DNA of 35,348 bases from Chitinophaga pinensis (lineage in GTDB: Bacteria; Bacteroidota; Bacteroidia; NS11-12g; UBA955), in assembly GCA_945888525.1 (NCBI GenBank), contig CAMDAF010000027.1, positions 1-35,348 on the forward strand, written 5' to 3'. This document shows positions 25,215-32,958 of this stretch, one piece after another. Made by a program: the position numbers and the translations under genes. The notes under the pieces were generated by a model that saw nothing but the letters and a program-made list of their open reading frames with translations, made no database searches and was not told the DNA's origin. How positions within the stretch are numbered: the first letter of the stretch is position 1; each line of letters opens with the position of its first letter.

Positions 25215-27000
25215 TGAAATGGAGGTAAACAGCTTTTGCCAATTTGGCACCAATAATATTAGATAATTCTTCCTCAGAGGCCTCTTTTATTTTCTTAACA
25301 GATTTGAATGCAGACAAAAGCATTTGACTGGTTTTTTCACCAACGCCGTCTACTTCTGTTAAAGTGGTTATTGTAAATCCTTTGCTGCGCCTATTTCTGT
25401 GGTGGGTGATACCAAAACGATGGGCTTCATCGCGCATTTGTTGAATAATTTTTAAGGTCTCCGATTTTTTATCCAAATACAAAGGCAAGGAATCGTTGGG
25501 ATAATAGAGTTCTTCAAGTCTCTTAGCAATACCAATAACAGGAACTTTTCCATAAATACCCATGGACCTGAATGCCTCTACGGCAGAGCTCAATTGACCC
25601 TTGCCACCATCTACCACCACCAAGTCGGGCAAATCAGAACCTTCTTGTAACATGCGGGTATAGCGTCGGGTTAAAACTTCAATCATGCTTGCAAAGTCAT
25701 TTGGGCCTTCAACGGTTTTAATGTTAAAATGTCTGTAATCGCTTTTGCTCGGCCTTCCATTTCTAAACACCACGCAGGCTGAAACGGGATTCGTTCCTTG
25801 TATATTAGAATTGTCAAAACATTCAATATGGCGGGGCAAGGTTGTTAAGCGCAAATCCTTTTGCATTTGGGTAAGCAAGCGATCTACTTTCAGCGTTGGG
25901 TCTAATTTATCGGCAGCCAATTGACGCTCCTGTTTGAGATAAAACGCATTTTTCATGCTTAGGTCGAGTAATTTCTTTTTATCGCCAGAAATAGGAACCG
26001 TCATAGGGATTTCAGACTCAATTTCCAGCTGAATGGGAACAATAAACTCCATACTCTCCCATTGGTTAGAATTTTTAAATTGTGCAATAGCATTCAACAA
26101 GATTTCCTCGTCACTTTCGTCAATTTTCTTTTTGATTTCAAGATTTTGAGATTGTATAATCATGCCATCTACCACCCTCAAATAGTTTATAAATGCGGAA
26201 CTGCTAGAACTTATAATTCCAAATACATCCACATTGCTAATGCTGTTGTTAACGACAGTCGATTTTGATTGGTAAGACTCAAGTGAAATCAATTTTTCTT
26301 TATACTCTTGTGCTTCTTCAAAGGCTAAACGGGCAACTGCATCTTCAATTTGTGTCTTAATATGACGTTTCACCTCTGCCAAATTCCCCCTTAAAATATG
26401 CTTGATATTGGCAATGGTTTGTTTGTATGATTCTTCTAATTGAAGGCCTTGACAAGGGCCCTTACAATTTCCAATTTGGTATTCGAGGCAAACTTTAAAA
26501 TTACCCGCGGCAATGGTCTTTGCATTTAAATTTAAATTACAATTTCGTGTGGGATACAATTTTTGAGTTAATTCAAGAATCGTGTGCATCATTTTACCAC
26601 TGGCATAGGGACCAAAATATTCACTCCCATCTTTTACAGGATTGCGAACCGCATAAACTTTAGGGAAAGCCTCTTTGGTGATTTTAATAAGTGGGTAAGA
26701 CTTATCGTCTTTTAAATTGATATTATACCGAGGTTGTAGCTCTTTTATTAGCGTGTTTTCAAGCAGCAAGGCATCAAATTCCGTATCAACAATGGTGTAT
26801 TGGATGTTGCGAATTTTAGATACCAACACATTGGTCTTGTTGTTGTCGTGTTTTTTTACAAAGTAAGAATTGACACGCTTCTTTAAATTTTTTGCTTTCC
26901 CAACATAAATGATCTCCTGTTTTTCATCAAAATACTTATAAACCCCTGGCTGTTCAGGTAGATTAGAAATAATTTGCTTGATGTTAATTTGATCACCCAT
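25201..27000 (-). CDS. uvrC: Excinuclease ABC subunit C
   Basis: A 599-residue nucleotide-excision-repair endonuclease that makes the 3' and 5' incisions on UvrB-bound damaged DNA. Order of parts: GIY-YIG domain at the N terminus (QPGVYKYF with G19-V-Y, then IYVGKAKNLKKRVNSYF at 31-47); a cysteine cluster (NLNAKTIAAGNFKVCLEYQI, GNCKGPCQGL, about 156-186); UVR motif (IEDAVARLAFEEAQEYKEKL); the RNase H-like C-terminal nuclease (IECFDNSNIQGTNPVSACVV, DLVVVDGGKGQLSSA); and tandem helix-hairpin-helix (TEVDGVGEKTSQMLLSAF). Length is normal. A perfect -7 box lies eight bases upstream. pabB overlaps its 3' end. Confidence 0.95.
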   Translation of the reverse strand: MGDQINIKQIISNLPEQPGVYKYFDEKQEIIYVGKAKNLKKRVNSYFVKKHDNNKTNVLVSKIRNIQYTIVDTEFDALLLENTLIKELQPRYNINLKDDKSYPLIKITKEAFPKVYAVRNPVKDGSEYFGPYASGKMMHTILELTQKLYPTRNCNLNLNAKTIAAGNFKVCLEYQIGNCKGPCQGLQLEESYKQTIANIKHILRGNLAEVKRHIKTQIEDAVARLAFEEAQEYKEKLISLESYQSKSTVVNNSISNVDVFGIISSSSSAFINYLRVVDGMIIQSQNLEIKKKIDESDEEILLNAIAQFKNSNQWESMEFIVPIQLEIESEIPMTVPISGDKKKLLDLSMKNAFYLKQERQLAADKLDPTLKVDRLLTQMQKDLRLTTLPRHIECFDNSNIQGTNPVSACVVFRNGRPSKSDYRHFNIKTVEGPNDFASMIEVLTRRYTRMLQEGSDLPDLVVVDGGKGQLSSAVEAFRSMGIYGKVPVIGIAKRLEELYYPNDSLPLYLDKKSETLKIIQQMRDEAHRFGITHHRNRRSKGFTITTLTEVDGVGEKTSQMLLSAFKSVKKIKEASEEELSNIIGAKLAKAVYLHFNENN

Positions 27001-27008
27001 TGAAGGCT

Positions 27009-27016
27009 CAAAGATA
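27009..27016 (-). promoter_or_regulatory. -7 promoter element TATCTTTG (uvrC)
   Basis: Perfect TAnnTTTG on the minus strand, eight bases before the uvrC ATG. Confidence 0.65.
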
Positions 27017-27026
27017 TAAATAAGTA

Positions 27027-27104
27027 ATGAAAAGGAAATTTAGAATATTAAGGTTGGATTGCCTTTTTCTTCTCTTGCTTCCTGTGTGGGTCTTTGGGGA
27101 ATAA
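27027..27104 (+). CDS. Possible 25-residue signal-peptide-like small protein
   Basis: A short frame in the uvrC-purH gap encodes a basic start (MKRKFRILRLD) and a hydrophobic core (CLFLLLLPVWVFGE), ending in TAA. It looks like a Sec signal peptide or a single-span small membrane protein. After the stop the same frame stays open for 22 more codons. No convincing -7 box or ribosome binding site is seen. It may be the relic of a lost secreted protein or chance. Confidence 0.25.
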   Translation: MKRKFRILRLDCLFLLLLPVWVFGE

Positions 27105-27163
27105 ACTGGTTTAATGAACTACAAAGTTTCAATTAAGACTTTGCTAATAAAATTCAAATTGCA

Positions 27164-27188
27164 GGGGAATTAATTACAAGAAATTCCC
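27164..27188 (-). terminator. Possible terminator after purH
   Basis: GGGAATT (27165-27171) pairs with AATTCCC (27182-27188) over a 10-base loop, 11 bases beyond the purH stop. The bases beyond it on the minus strand are T-rich but not a clean run. Confidence 0.4.
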
Positions 27189-27198
27189 AAATAAGTGC

Positions 27199-28728
27199 TT
27201 AGTGTTTAAAATGGCGAATGCCAGTCAATACCATGGATTGACCGTTTATATTTGCCGCATCAATACTCTCTTGGTCTTTAATGCTACCGCCAGGTTGAGC
27301 AATTGCAACAATACCGGCTTGATGTGAAATGTCTACGCAATCAGGGAAAGGAAAAAATGCCTCTGATGCCATCACCGCGCCATTGGTATCAAAACCAAAT
27401 GCTTTTGATTTTTTAACCGCCGATTCAAGCGCGTCAATTCTTGAAGTTTGACCACAACCCATTCCAATTAATTGTTTGTTTTTAACCAAAGCAATACCGT
27501 TAGACTTAAGGTGTTTTACGGCTTTAATTGCAAATTCTAAATCGCTTAATTGCTCAGGTGTCATTTGCTTTTCGGTTACAATTTTGAAATCATTTGATGA
27601 TTCAGAACTCCAATCAACTTGTTGTTCAAGTACACCATTCAACAAACTCTTGAACATGGTTTTGTTGTTGCATGCCTTTTTTAAACGGATAATAATTCTA
27701 TTCTTTTTTTGTTTGAGAACAGCTAAGGCTTCTTCGGTATATGAAGGAGCACTTAAAACTTCAAAAAACAAATTGTTGATTTCATTGGCTGTTTCTAAAT
27801 CCACTTCTCTGTTGCAAGCTAGAACGCCTCCAAAGGCAGAGGTGGTATCACAAGCATAAGCCGCTTTGTATGCTTCCAAGAGCGTTGATCTGCTGGCAAG
27901 ACCGCATGAGTTGGTGTGTTTAATAACGGCAAAACTAGGCTCTGAGAATTCAGCAATTAAGTTTAATGAAGCTTCAACATCCACTAGGTTGTTGTATGAC
28001 AATTCTCTTCCGTTTAAAATTTCAAAAACTTCGTTTAAATCACCGTGAAAAGTTCCTGATTGGTGGGGGTTTTCTCCATAACGCAAGGCCTTAGAATCCA
28101 TTACACTGTGCTTAAATGCCGGCAAGGTCAAATCCTGGTTGAAATAGTTAAATATGGCAGTGTCGTAATGTGAAGTATTCATAAAGGCTTTAGCTGCAAA
28201 AAGTTTGCGGTCGCTTAAATCTGTAGAACCAGATTTTTCTATCAATAAATTCAACAAATCCGTGTATTGATTTCTATTTGAAACAATCACCGTGTCATTA
28301 AAGTTTTTGGCTGCGGCACGAATTAAAGAAATACCACCGATATCAATTTTTTCAATTATTTCAGCTTCATCGTTGCTGTTTTTTACGGTTTCTTCAAATG
28401 GATAGAGATCAACAATAACCAAATCAATTAAATTGATTCCATGCTGACTTAATTCTTGCATGTCTTTAGAATTGTCTCTGCGGGCAAGAATACCACCAAA
28501 AATACTTGGGTGCAATGTTTTCACACGACCGTCTAAAATCTCAGGAAAACCTGTATATGCTTCAACCGCATTTACTGGTAGACCCAAATCTTTTATAAAA
28601 CTCAAGGTTCCACCAGTTGAATAAATTTGAACACCGAATTGGCATAATTGTCTGACAATTGGTTCAAGATTGTCTTTGTGGTAGACAGAAATTAAAGCAG
28701 ATTTGATTGTTTTTGATTGGCTTTGCAT
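27199..28728 (-). CDS. purH: Bifunctional AICAR formyltransferase / IMP cyclohydrolase
   Basis: A 509-residue cytoplasmic enzyme for the last two steps of de novo IMP synthesis. The N-terminal MGS-like cyclohydrolase domain has ALISVYHKDN (11-20), YSTGGT (36-41) and FPEILDGRVKTLHP (61-74). The C-terminal formyltransferase domain has LRYGENPHQ (215-223), the catalytic K270-H271 in VIKHTNSCGLAS, and GMGCGQTSRIDALESA near the end. Length matches the family (about 510-530). The frame reaches back to a TTG at 28746, but a perfect -7 box lies between that TTG and the ATG at 28728. It is a single gene with its own promoter. Confidence 0.96.
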   Translation of the reverse strand: MQSQSKTIKSALISVYHKDNLEPIVRQLCQFGVQIYSTGGTLSFIKDLGLPVNAVEAYTGFPEILDGRVKTLHPSIFGGILARRDNSKDMQELSQHGINLIDLVIVDLYPFEETVKNSNDEAEIIEKIDIGGISLIRAAAKNFNDTVIVSNRNQYTDLLNLLIEKSGSTDLSDRKLFAAKAFMNTSHYDTAIFNYFNQDLTLPAFKHSVMDSKALRYGENPHQSGTFHGDLNEVFEILNGRELSYNNLVDVEASLNLIAEFSEPSFAVIKHTNSCGLASRSTLLEAYKAAYACDTTSAFGGVLACNREVDLETANEINNLFFEVLSAPSYTEEALAVLKQKKNRIIIRLKKACNNKTMFKSLLNGVLEQQVDWSSESSNDFKIVTEKQMTPEQLSDLEFAIKAVKHLKSNGIALVKNKQLIGMGCGQTSRIDALESAVKKSKAFGFDTNGAVMASEAFFPFPDCVDISHQAGIVAIAQPGGSIKDQESIDAANINGQSMVLTGIRHFKH

Positions 28729-28735
28729 TGAGCCG

Positions 28736-28743
28736 CAAAAGTA
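28736..28743 (-). promoter_or_regulatory. -7 promoter element TACTTTTG (purH)
   Basis: Perfect TAnnTTTG on the minus strand, seven bases before the purH ATG. The leader would be very short, and I see no riboswitch-like structure in the 75-base gap. Confidence 0.65.
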
Positions 28744-28803
28744 CAATTTTTATCCCCTTCTATTGTCTACCAATTTTACACAAAAGGAAAAACAATCTTA
28801 TTT

Positions 28804-30993
28804 TTACTGAATAACAATGTTTCGCAGAAGCACTTGGCCATTCAATACCATTTTAAGCGCATATAAACCAGGGTTTAGATTGAGTGTATTGAGAACAATA
28901 TTGTTTATCCCCATTTCACAACCATGGAAAGTTGTTTGCAAGAGTTGGCCATTAACATTATAAACCTCAATTTTTATTGGAGAAGCTGAACCAAGCTTAA
29001 GTCTGATGTTACAAATCCCATTTGAAGGGTTGGGATAAAGGGAAATCGTTTCAGCCATCACATTTTCTTGCTTTACTGAAACAAGATCCCAAAGCGGTGC
29101 GCTGGCCGCGTTAATAATTGGGCGGTTAAACACATCGTTTTCATCATATTCTTCAACAAAACCAATTAAGTTAATATTTGCCGGAATGTGAATACCCTCA
29201 TTTTGACCGATGGCGTCGATGGTGCTGCAAAAATCTGAATTGTAATCGCTGTTATAAGACACAAAACTTGCGGCCGGCAAGGTATAGGAGAAGTCGGCAA
29301 AGTACTCTGAATTGGGTGCTACAAGTTGAGGAATCAAATTAGAAATCCCCCACACACCCGAAGGGTTTGCTTTTTGAACATGCTGATGCCAATAGCCATC
29401 TACCACCAGACTTTCATTATACAATGGGTGCGAGATTCCACCAGCTGGCCCGCTGGGATTGCCTTTGCTGTAATAATTATTTTGACTCCAAATAAATGGA
29501 TTGGCCATGCCTCGAACTTTATCCTCTGTTACAGCGCTTCCAATGCGGAGAACGCCATACCAATAGTCTACAAACTTAACCCGAACACGGTAACTAATAA
29601 CTCTAGACTGCGGGTTGAAAACTTTATTTTGGATGCTAACTTCTACCGGCGCTTTTACATTGATGCGCGAAGTTATTTCAGCCAACCAGGTATTGTTGCT
29701 ACCCAATAAAATTTTACGGTCAATGATGGCATCTGGGTAGCTGTTGATGTATTGACTTAGAAATAAATTTCCGTCATCGGTACCCATGCTGTCATCAAAA
29801 TGGTAAGAAATAGGTATTACCCGCCTACCATATTGTTTGTATGCAGAATTGATAATCAAATTGGCGCCTGGGCAATAACCGCACCAAGCACCAGTGCCCT
29901 CTTCAACAAGTATGTTCCGATCTGCTAAATTGGTGTTGTTATTTCTTAACACGGTTTTGCGAAAATGGCTATTATCAGCTACCCCATCTATCCCATTATT
30001 AGGATCAGACAACCATATATTCACATCATTTAAGCTTCCTAAGGCCCCGCTAAGCCATGAAATCGGGTGGTTAAAAGACATATTGCCTTCGCCGTTGGGC
30101 ATTAGATTTAGTTGATCCATTAAATATGAAATGGTATCACCTGCGTTTATCGAATAGTTTACGGTGTAAGAATTAACAATATTTTTGCCCCAATTGGACA
30201 TTTTACCCTTAAAATTAACAACTGAATTAAAAGGGTAAATTTTTTCAACTTTAAGATCTTTAAATGCAAGATCGAATGCCGATTGAGACCCGTAATGAAA
30301 TTGGTAAACGATGAAATCATTTAAATTAAATGAAAATTGATAAGGCAGATACACCAATGAGTCTTTGAATAAGGTTGATGACGTATTAGATGCAGACGCG
30401 CAGCCAATACTTCCCTTTGAAAATTTATTGCCATAAGGGGAATAAACAAGATCAAATCGACCCTCAGGGCCCTCGTGAAGAATGATTGCGAAAGCAAATA
30501 TACTTGAATTGTTAATGGGAGAATTGAGCGAATCATTGGCCAAACTTGCTCCATAATATTGAATAATATGGCTACGCTTGGGAGCCTTCCCTACTGTATA
30601 GGAATATACTTGTGTGCCCACCCCTTCATTTGGTGCAGGCAATTTTTGCAGTTTAAAATCTTTGCCAAATACAACAATACTATGATCAGGCAGGGCTGTA
30701 TCTGGAACAACAGAATTTGAAGCATTTGGGTTAAATGTTATATAACCATTATCGGAAGCTTTGTAATAGCTTACAGGTGTATTGTAGAAATAAAAATCAA
30801 AAGGGATTTGGTCTTGCGAAGAAAGCACTTGGTTGGACGGCTGGTTGAGCAAAATGGTTTTATCTGCATCATAAATTTTATCTAAGAAATAACCTTGAGG
30901 AAGCGCACCGTCATTTCTAACTGCAAAATAAGACTGACCAAAACCAGGGACAGCGCAAATCAATACGATAAGTTTTAAACTTAATACCCTCAT
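28804..30993 (-). CDS. T9SS cargo protein with Omp28-like CxxC domain
   Basis: A 729-residue secreted protein. Signal peptide about 1-20 (MRVLSLKLIVLICAVPGFGQ). Residues about 20-340 are beta-rich with no motif I recognise, resembling the same region of the protein at 32959-35058. An Omp28/thioredoxin-like domain follows: ILVEEGTGAWCGYCPGANLI with CGYC at 371-374, and a likely cis-proline loop NSYPDAIIDR (P420). The C-terminal about 80 residues are a type A T9SS sorting domain (SLYPNPSNGICNIRL, NPGLYALKMVLNG), so it passes the outer membrane and is presumably processed by PorU. The WCGYC motif suggests thiol-disulfide exchange or metal binding at the cell surface; which one is unknown. It is last in a run of four related genes. 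The ATG at 30993 begins the signal peptide. Confidence 0.83.
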   Translation of the reverse strand: MRVLSLKLIVLICAVPGFGQSYFAVRNDGALPQGYFLDKIYDADKTILLNQPSNQVLSSQDQIPFDFYFYNTPVSYYKASDNGYITFNPNASNSVVPDTALPDHSIVVFGKDFKLQKLPAPNEGVGTQVYSYTVGKAPKRSHIIQYYGASLANDSLNSPINNSSIFAFAIILHEGPEGRFDLVYSPYGNKFSKGSIGCASASNTSSTLFKDSLVYLPYQFSFNLNDFIVYQFHYGSQSAFDLAFKDLKVEKIYPFNSVVNFKGKMSNWGKNIVNSYTVNYSINAGDTISYLMDQLNLMPNGEGNMSFNHPISWLSGALGSLNDVNIWLSDPNNGIDGVADNSHFRKTVLRNNNTNLADRNILVEEGTGAWCGYCPGANLIINSAYKQYGRRVIPISYHFDDSMGTDDGNLFLSQYINSYPDAIIDRKILLGSNNTWLAEITSRINVKAPVEVSIQNKVFNPQSRVISYRVRVKFVDYWYGVLRIGSAVTEDKVRGMANPFIWSQNNYYSKGNPSGPAGGISHPLYNESLVVDGYWHQHVQKANPSGVWGISNLIPQLVAPNSEYFADFSYTLPAASFVSYNSDYNSDFCSTIDAIGQNEGIHIPANINLIGFVEEYDENDVFNRPIINAASAPLWDLVSVKQENVMAETISLYPNPSNGICNIRLKLGSASPIKIEVYNVNGQLLQTTFHGCEMGINNIVLNTLNLNPGLYALKMVLNGQVLLRNIVIQ

Positions 30994-31000
30994 TTGAAAA

Positions 31001-31008
31001 CAATAATA
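31001..31008 (-). promoter_or_regulatory. -7 promoter element, one mismatch
   Basis: TATTATTG on the minus strand differs from TAnnTTTG at one position, seven bases before the ATG at 30993. Confidence 0.4.
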
Positions 31009-31021
31009 CCAAAAAAAAAGC

Positions 31022-31052
31022 AAAAAAAAAAGTCCTGAATTAATTCAGAACT
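31022..31052 (-). terminator. Rho-independent terminator
   Basis: Read on the minus strand, AGTTCTGAA and TTCAGGACT pair fully with one G-U and are followed by nine T. On the plus strand the same pair is a C-A mismatch, so it is directional for the gene ending at 31076. Confidence 0.85.
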
Positions 31053-31075
31053 TTTTAAAGTTGTAAAACTTTTAA

Positions 31076-31882
31076 TTAGTTTTTGTGCAAGTGCGCATTT
31101 ACGAAATCCCATTGGGTTCCGTTCTTTTTCCAAAGCAAAGTAGCGATCTCAACATTAGCCATGTTCCATGCAGCATCTTTTGTGATGGTGATGGTTTTGT
31201 CAAATTGAGTTCCAGAAGCTACAGAACCGCTGCTTACCATTGTACCCCAGTCTCCGTTTGAAGAACGCAATACTTTGTGGTGAGAAGCGTTTGCTCCACC
31301 GTTAGGTCCAGATTGGTTAGCGATAACTTTATCTTCTAATACGATTACAGAGATGTTGTATTCACCTGAGGCTGCTTGGAAGAATTTGGTTCTGGTATTA
31401 ACAACAATGTTGTTGCCTTCTACTGTATAAGTCAAACCACTGTTTGCAACTACTGCAGCAGCTTTGTGCTCGCTGATTTTGGTTTCAATATTGGCAGTCA
31501 TCGCTTGTAAAGTTGAAGCGTTGGTCCAAGCATCGTAGAAGTTAGCAGAGAAAGTTGGGTAACCTGCTTTAACTGGTAAACGTTTGTCCATTGCAGTTGC
31601 AAAAGAGTTGATCAACAATTGAGCAAAAGAGTTTTGGCTGTATGAACCAATACATACTGCATCAACACCGTGGTGGGCGTCAATTAAACCAGTAAACATT
31701 GGCCAACCCCAGTCACCACAATAGTAACAGTTTGTACCAGTAAATTTATTGATAATTGATGTGTTTTTTTCTTCTACAACGATACCTTGAGCAGCTGCAG
31801 GTCCTTCAGTAGTCTTTTTGCAAGACACAAATACAACTGAGGCAAATGCAAAAGCTGTAAATAAGATGGCTAATTTTTTCAT
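31076..31882 (-). CDS. Omp28-related lipoprotein with CYYC motif
   Basis: A 268-residue lipoprotein. The signal peptide MKKLAILFTAFAFASVVFVS ends at the lipidated C21 (VSCKK). After a short linker the folded part starts with INKFTGTNCYYCGDWGW, with CYYC at 52-55. A GYPT loop (P109) stands where a thioredoxin-fold cis-proline would be. The late segment NASHHKVLRSSNGDWG is shared in style with the other three proteins of the cluster and matches the Omp28 family as I know it. The Lys-Lys after the lipid cysteine gives no sure surface signal. It would sit in the outer membrane, facing periplasm or outside. A redox or metal-binding role is inferred from the CxxC only. Own promoter and terminator flank it. 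Confidence 0.82.
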   Translation of the reverse strand: MKKLAILFTAFAFASVVFVSCKKTTEGPAAAQGIVVEEKNTSIINKFTGTNCYYCGDWGWPMFTGLIDAHHGVDAVCIGSYSQNSFAQLLINSFATAMDKRLPVKAGYPTFSANFYDAWTNASTLQAMTANIETKISEHKAAAVVANSGLTYTVEGNNIVVNTRTKFFQAASGEYNISVIVLEDKVIANQSGPNGGANASHHKVLRSSNGDWGTMVSSGSVASGTQFDKTITITKDAAWNMANVEIATLLWKKNGTQWDFVNAHLHKN

Positions 31883-31901
31883 TTTAAATTTTTTATTGAA
31901 G

Positions 31902-31909
31902 CAAATGTA
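31902..31909 (-). promoter_or_regulatory. -7 promoter element TACATTTG
   Basis: Perfect TAnnTTTG on the minus strand, 19 bases before the lipoprotein ATG. A TTTG (31928-31931) lies 18 bases further upstream and could be the -33 element. Confidence 0.7.
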
Positions 31910-31930
31910 GGAAATAATTTTTAAAAACAA

Positions 31931-31959
31931 AAAAGTCCCGAATTAAATTCGGGACTTTT
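31931..31959 (-). terminator. Rho-independent terminator
   Basis: AAAAGTCCCGAA and TTCGGGACTTTT form a long stem with an AT loop; on the minus strand a T-rich run follows. It ends the transcript of the gene at 31988-32866. Confidence 0.88.
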
Positions 31960-31987
31960 GAAAAAATTTTACAATTAAATGTATAAG

Positions 31988-32866
31988 TTATTGAACATCA
32001 ATTTCAATAGCATTCAAAACATTGGTTTGTCCCTGAGCGACAAATGCAACTACCTTTAAATTATCTATGATAACAGCACCACCACCTTCAACAGTAGTTC
32101 CATGGTAATCGGCAGGCACAGTATATTTATATATTTTACTCACTTTGGTTCCAACAGACCTTGAACCTGCAATAACTTCACCCCACTGACCAGTGATAAA
32201 ATCTCTAACAACATGGTTTTGCTCATAATTGTTTGCGTCTGGGGTTCCACCTGATTGTCTAGAGAATAGGCCGTCTTGCAACAAAACAACGTTTATATTG
32301 TTTTGAGCTGTTTCTTCAGACGTGTAGTATAAATCAACTTTAACAGTTAAAACTCTACTACCTGCATCAAAAGTTGCTTTAGCACCAATGTTAACTGGGG
32401 CAGGCATTGCTATAACTTTATTGGCTGCAGCGGCCCAAGATCCACGACTCATTGCATAACCACCTGTAATTTGGGGTGTTACAGCAAGGTCAGAGCACAA
32501 CATTCTACTAACTGTACCAGCTGGAAAACCTGATACTTTTGCTTGGGTTACCAAAGCATTGCCAAAAGCAGTTGTAAAATCAGCCCATCCGGTAGCCGGT
32601 GTTGCATAAGAACCTGCATGCACAGCCATAATAATAAATTTTCCAGGATTCGCATCTGCTACAGCCTTTGCCCTTACATGACCATCTGGGCAATAGCCGC
32701 ATCTAACGCCAGTAAAATCTTCAAGGATTGCAACCCTGTTTTGTGGAGTTGTAGATGCAAGAAACTCAGTATTTGCGTCATCTGTTTTCGTTTCTTCCTT
32801 TTTACAGGCTGTGAATATCATGCTTAAAGCAAGAAAGCCTGAGATTAAATAAGTAATTTTTCTCAT
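31988..32866 (-). CDS. Omp28-related lipoprotein with CGYC motif
   Basis: A 292-residue lipoprotein. The signal peptide MRKITYLISGFLALSMIFTA is followed by lipidated C21 (TACKKEE) and an acidic linker to about residue 40. The domain begins VAILEDFTGVRCGYCPDG, with CGYC at 56-59, followed by a putative cis-proline in VSGFPAG (P115). Later come LQDGLFSRQSGG and NYEQNHVVRDFITGQWGE, the Omp28-style segment also visible in its neighbours. The CxxC lies just after the lipid anchor linker, in the same domain that the two large T9SS proteins carry in mid-chain. The frame extends back to 32953 through the -7 box; the ATG at 32866 starts the signal peptide. The function is unknown, and disulfide exchange or copper or haem binding are possibilities. 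Confidence 0.83.
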   Translation of the reverse strand: MRKITYLISGFLALSMIFTACKKEETKTDDANTEFLASTTPQNRVAILEDFTGVRCGYCPDGHVRAKAVADANPGKFIIMAVHAGSYATPATGWADFTTAFGNALVTQAKVSGFPAGTVSRMLCSDLAVTPQITGGYAMSRGSWAAAANKVIAMPAPVNIGAKATFDAGSRVLTVKVDLYYTSEETAQNNINVVLLQDGLFSRQSGGTPDANNYEQNHVVRDFITGQWGEVIAGSRSVGTKVSKIYKYTVPADYHGTTVEGGGAVIIDNLKVVAFVAQGQTNVLNAIEIDVQ

Positions 32867-32888
32867 AATGATTAATTGATAGATTGAG

Positions 32889-32896
32889 CAAATATA
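32889..32896 (-). promoter_or_regulatory. -7 promoter element TATATTTG
   Basis: Perfect TAnnTTTG on the minus strand, 22 bases before the lipoprotein ATG at 32866. Confidence 0.68.
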
Positions 32897-32910
32897 AGAA
32901 AAAGAATCAC

Positions 32911-32943
32911 AAAAAAAAGCCCGAAATAAATTTCGGGCTTTTT
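32911..32943 (-). terminator. Rho-independent terminator
   Basis: AAAAAGCCCGAAA and TTTCGGGCTTTTT pair around a short AT loop, with a run of T on the minus strand. It lies 16 bases after the stop of the T9SS protein at 32959. Confidence 0.9.
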
Positions 32944-32958
32944 GCAATATCAATAAAA

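Noticed and set aside
25214-25253. Longer pabB start at the TTG 25253
   Set aside because: It would overlap uvrC by 53 bases and add a sequence that is just uvrC in another frame; the ATG at 25214 gives a small coupled overlap.
27476-27859. 127-codon open frame antisense to purH
   Set aside because: Completely covered by the convincing purH coding sequence; the protein looks random and has no motif.
29326-29709. 127-codon open frame antisense to the T9SS cargo gene
   Set aside because: Shadow of the real gene on the other strand; no start context or recognisable domain.
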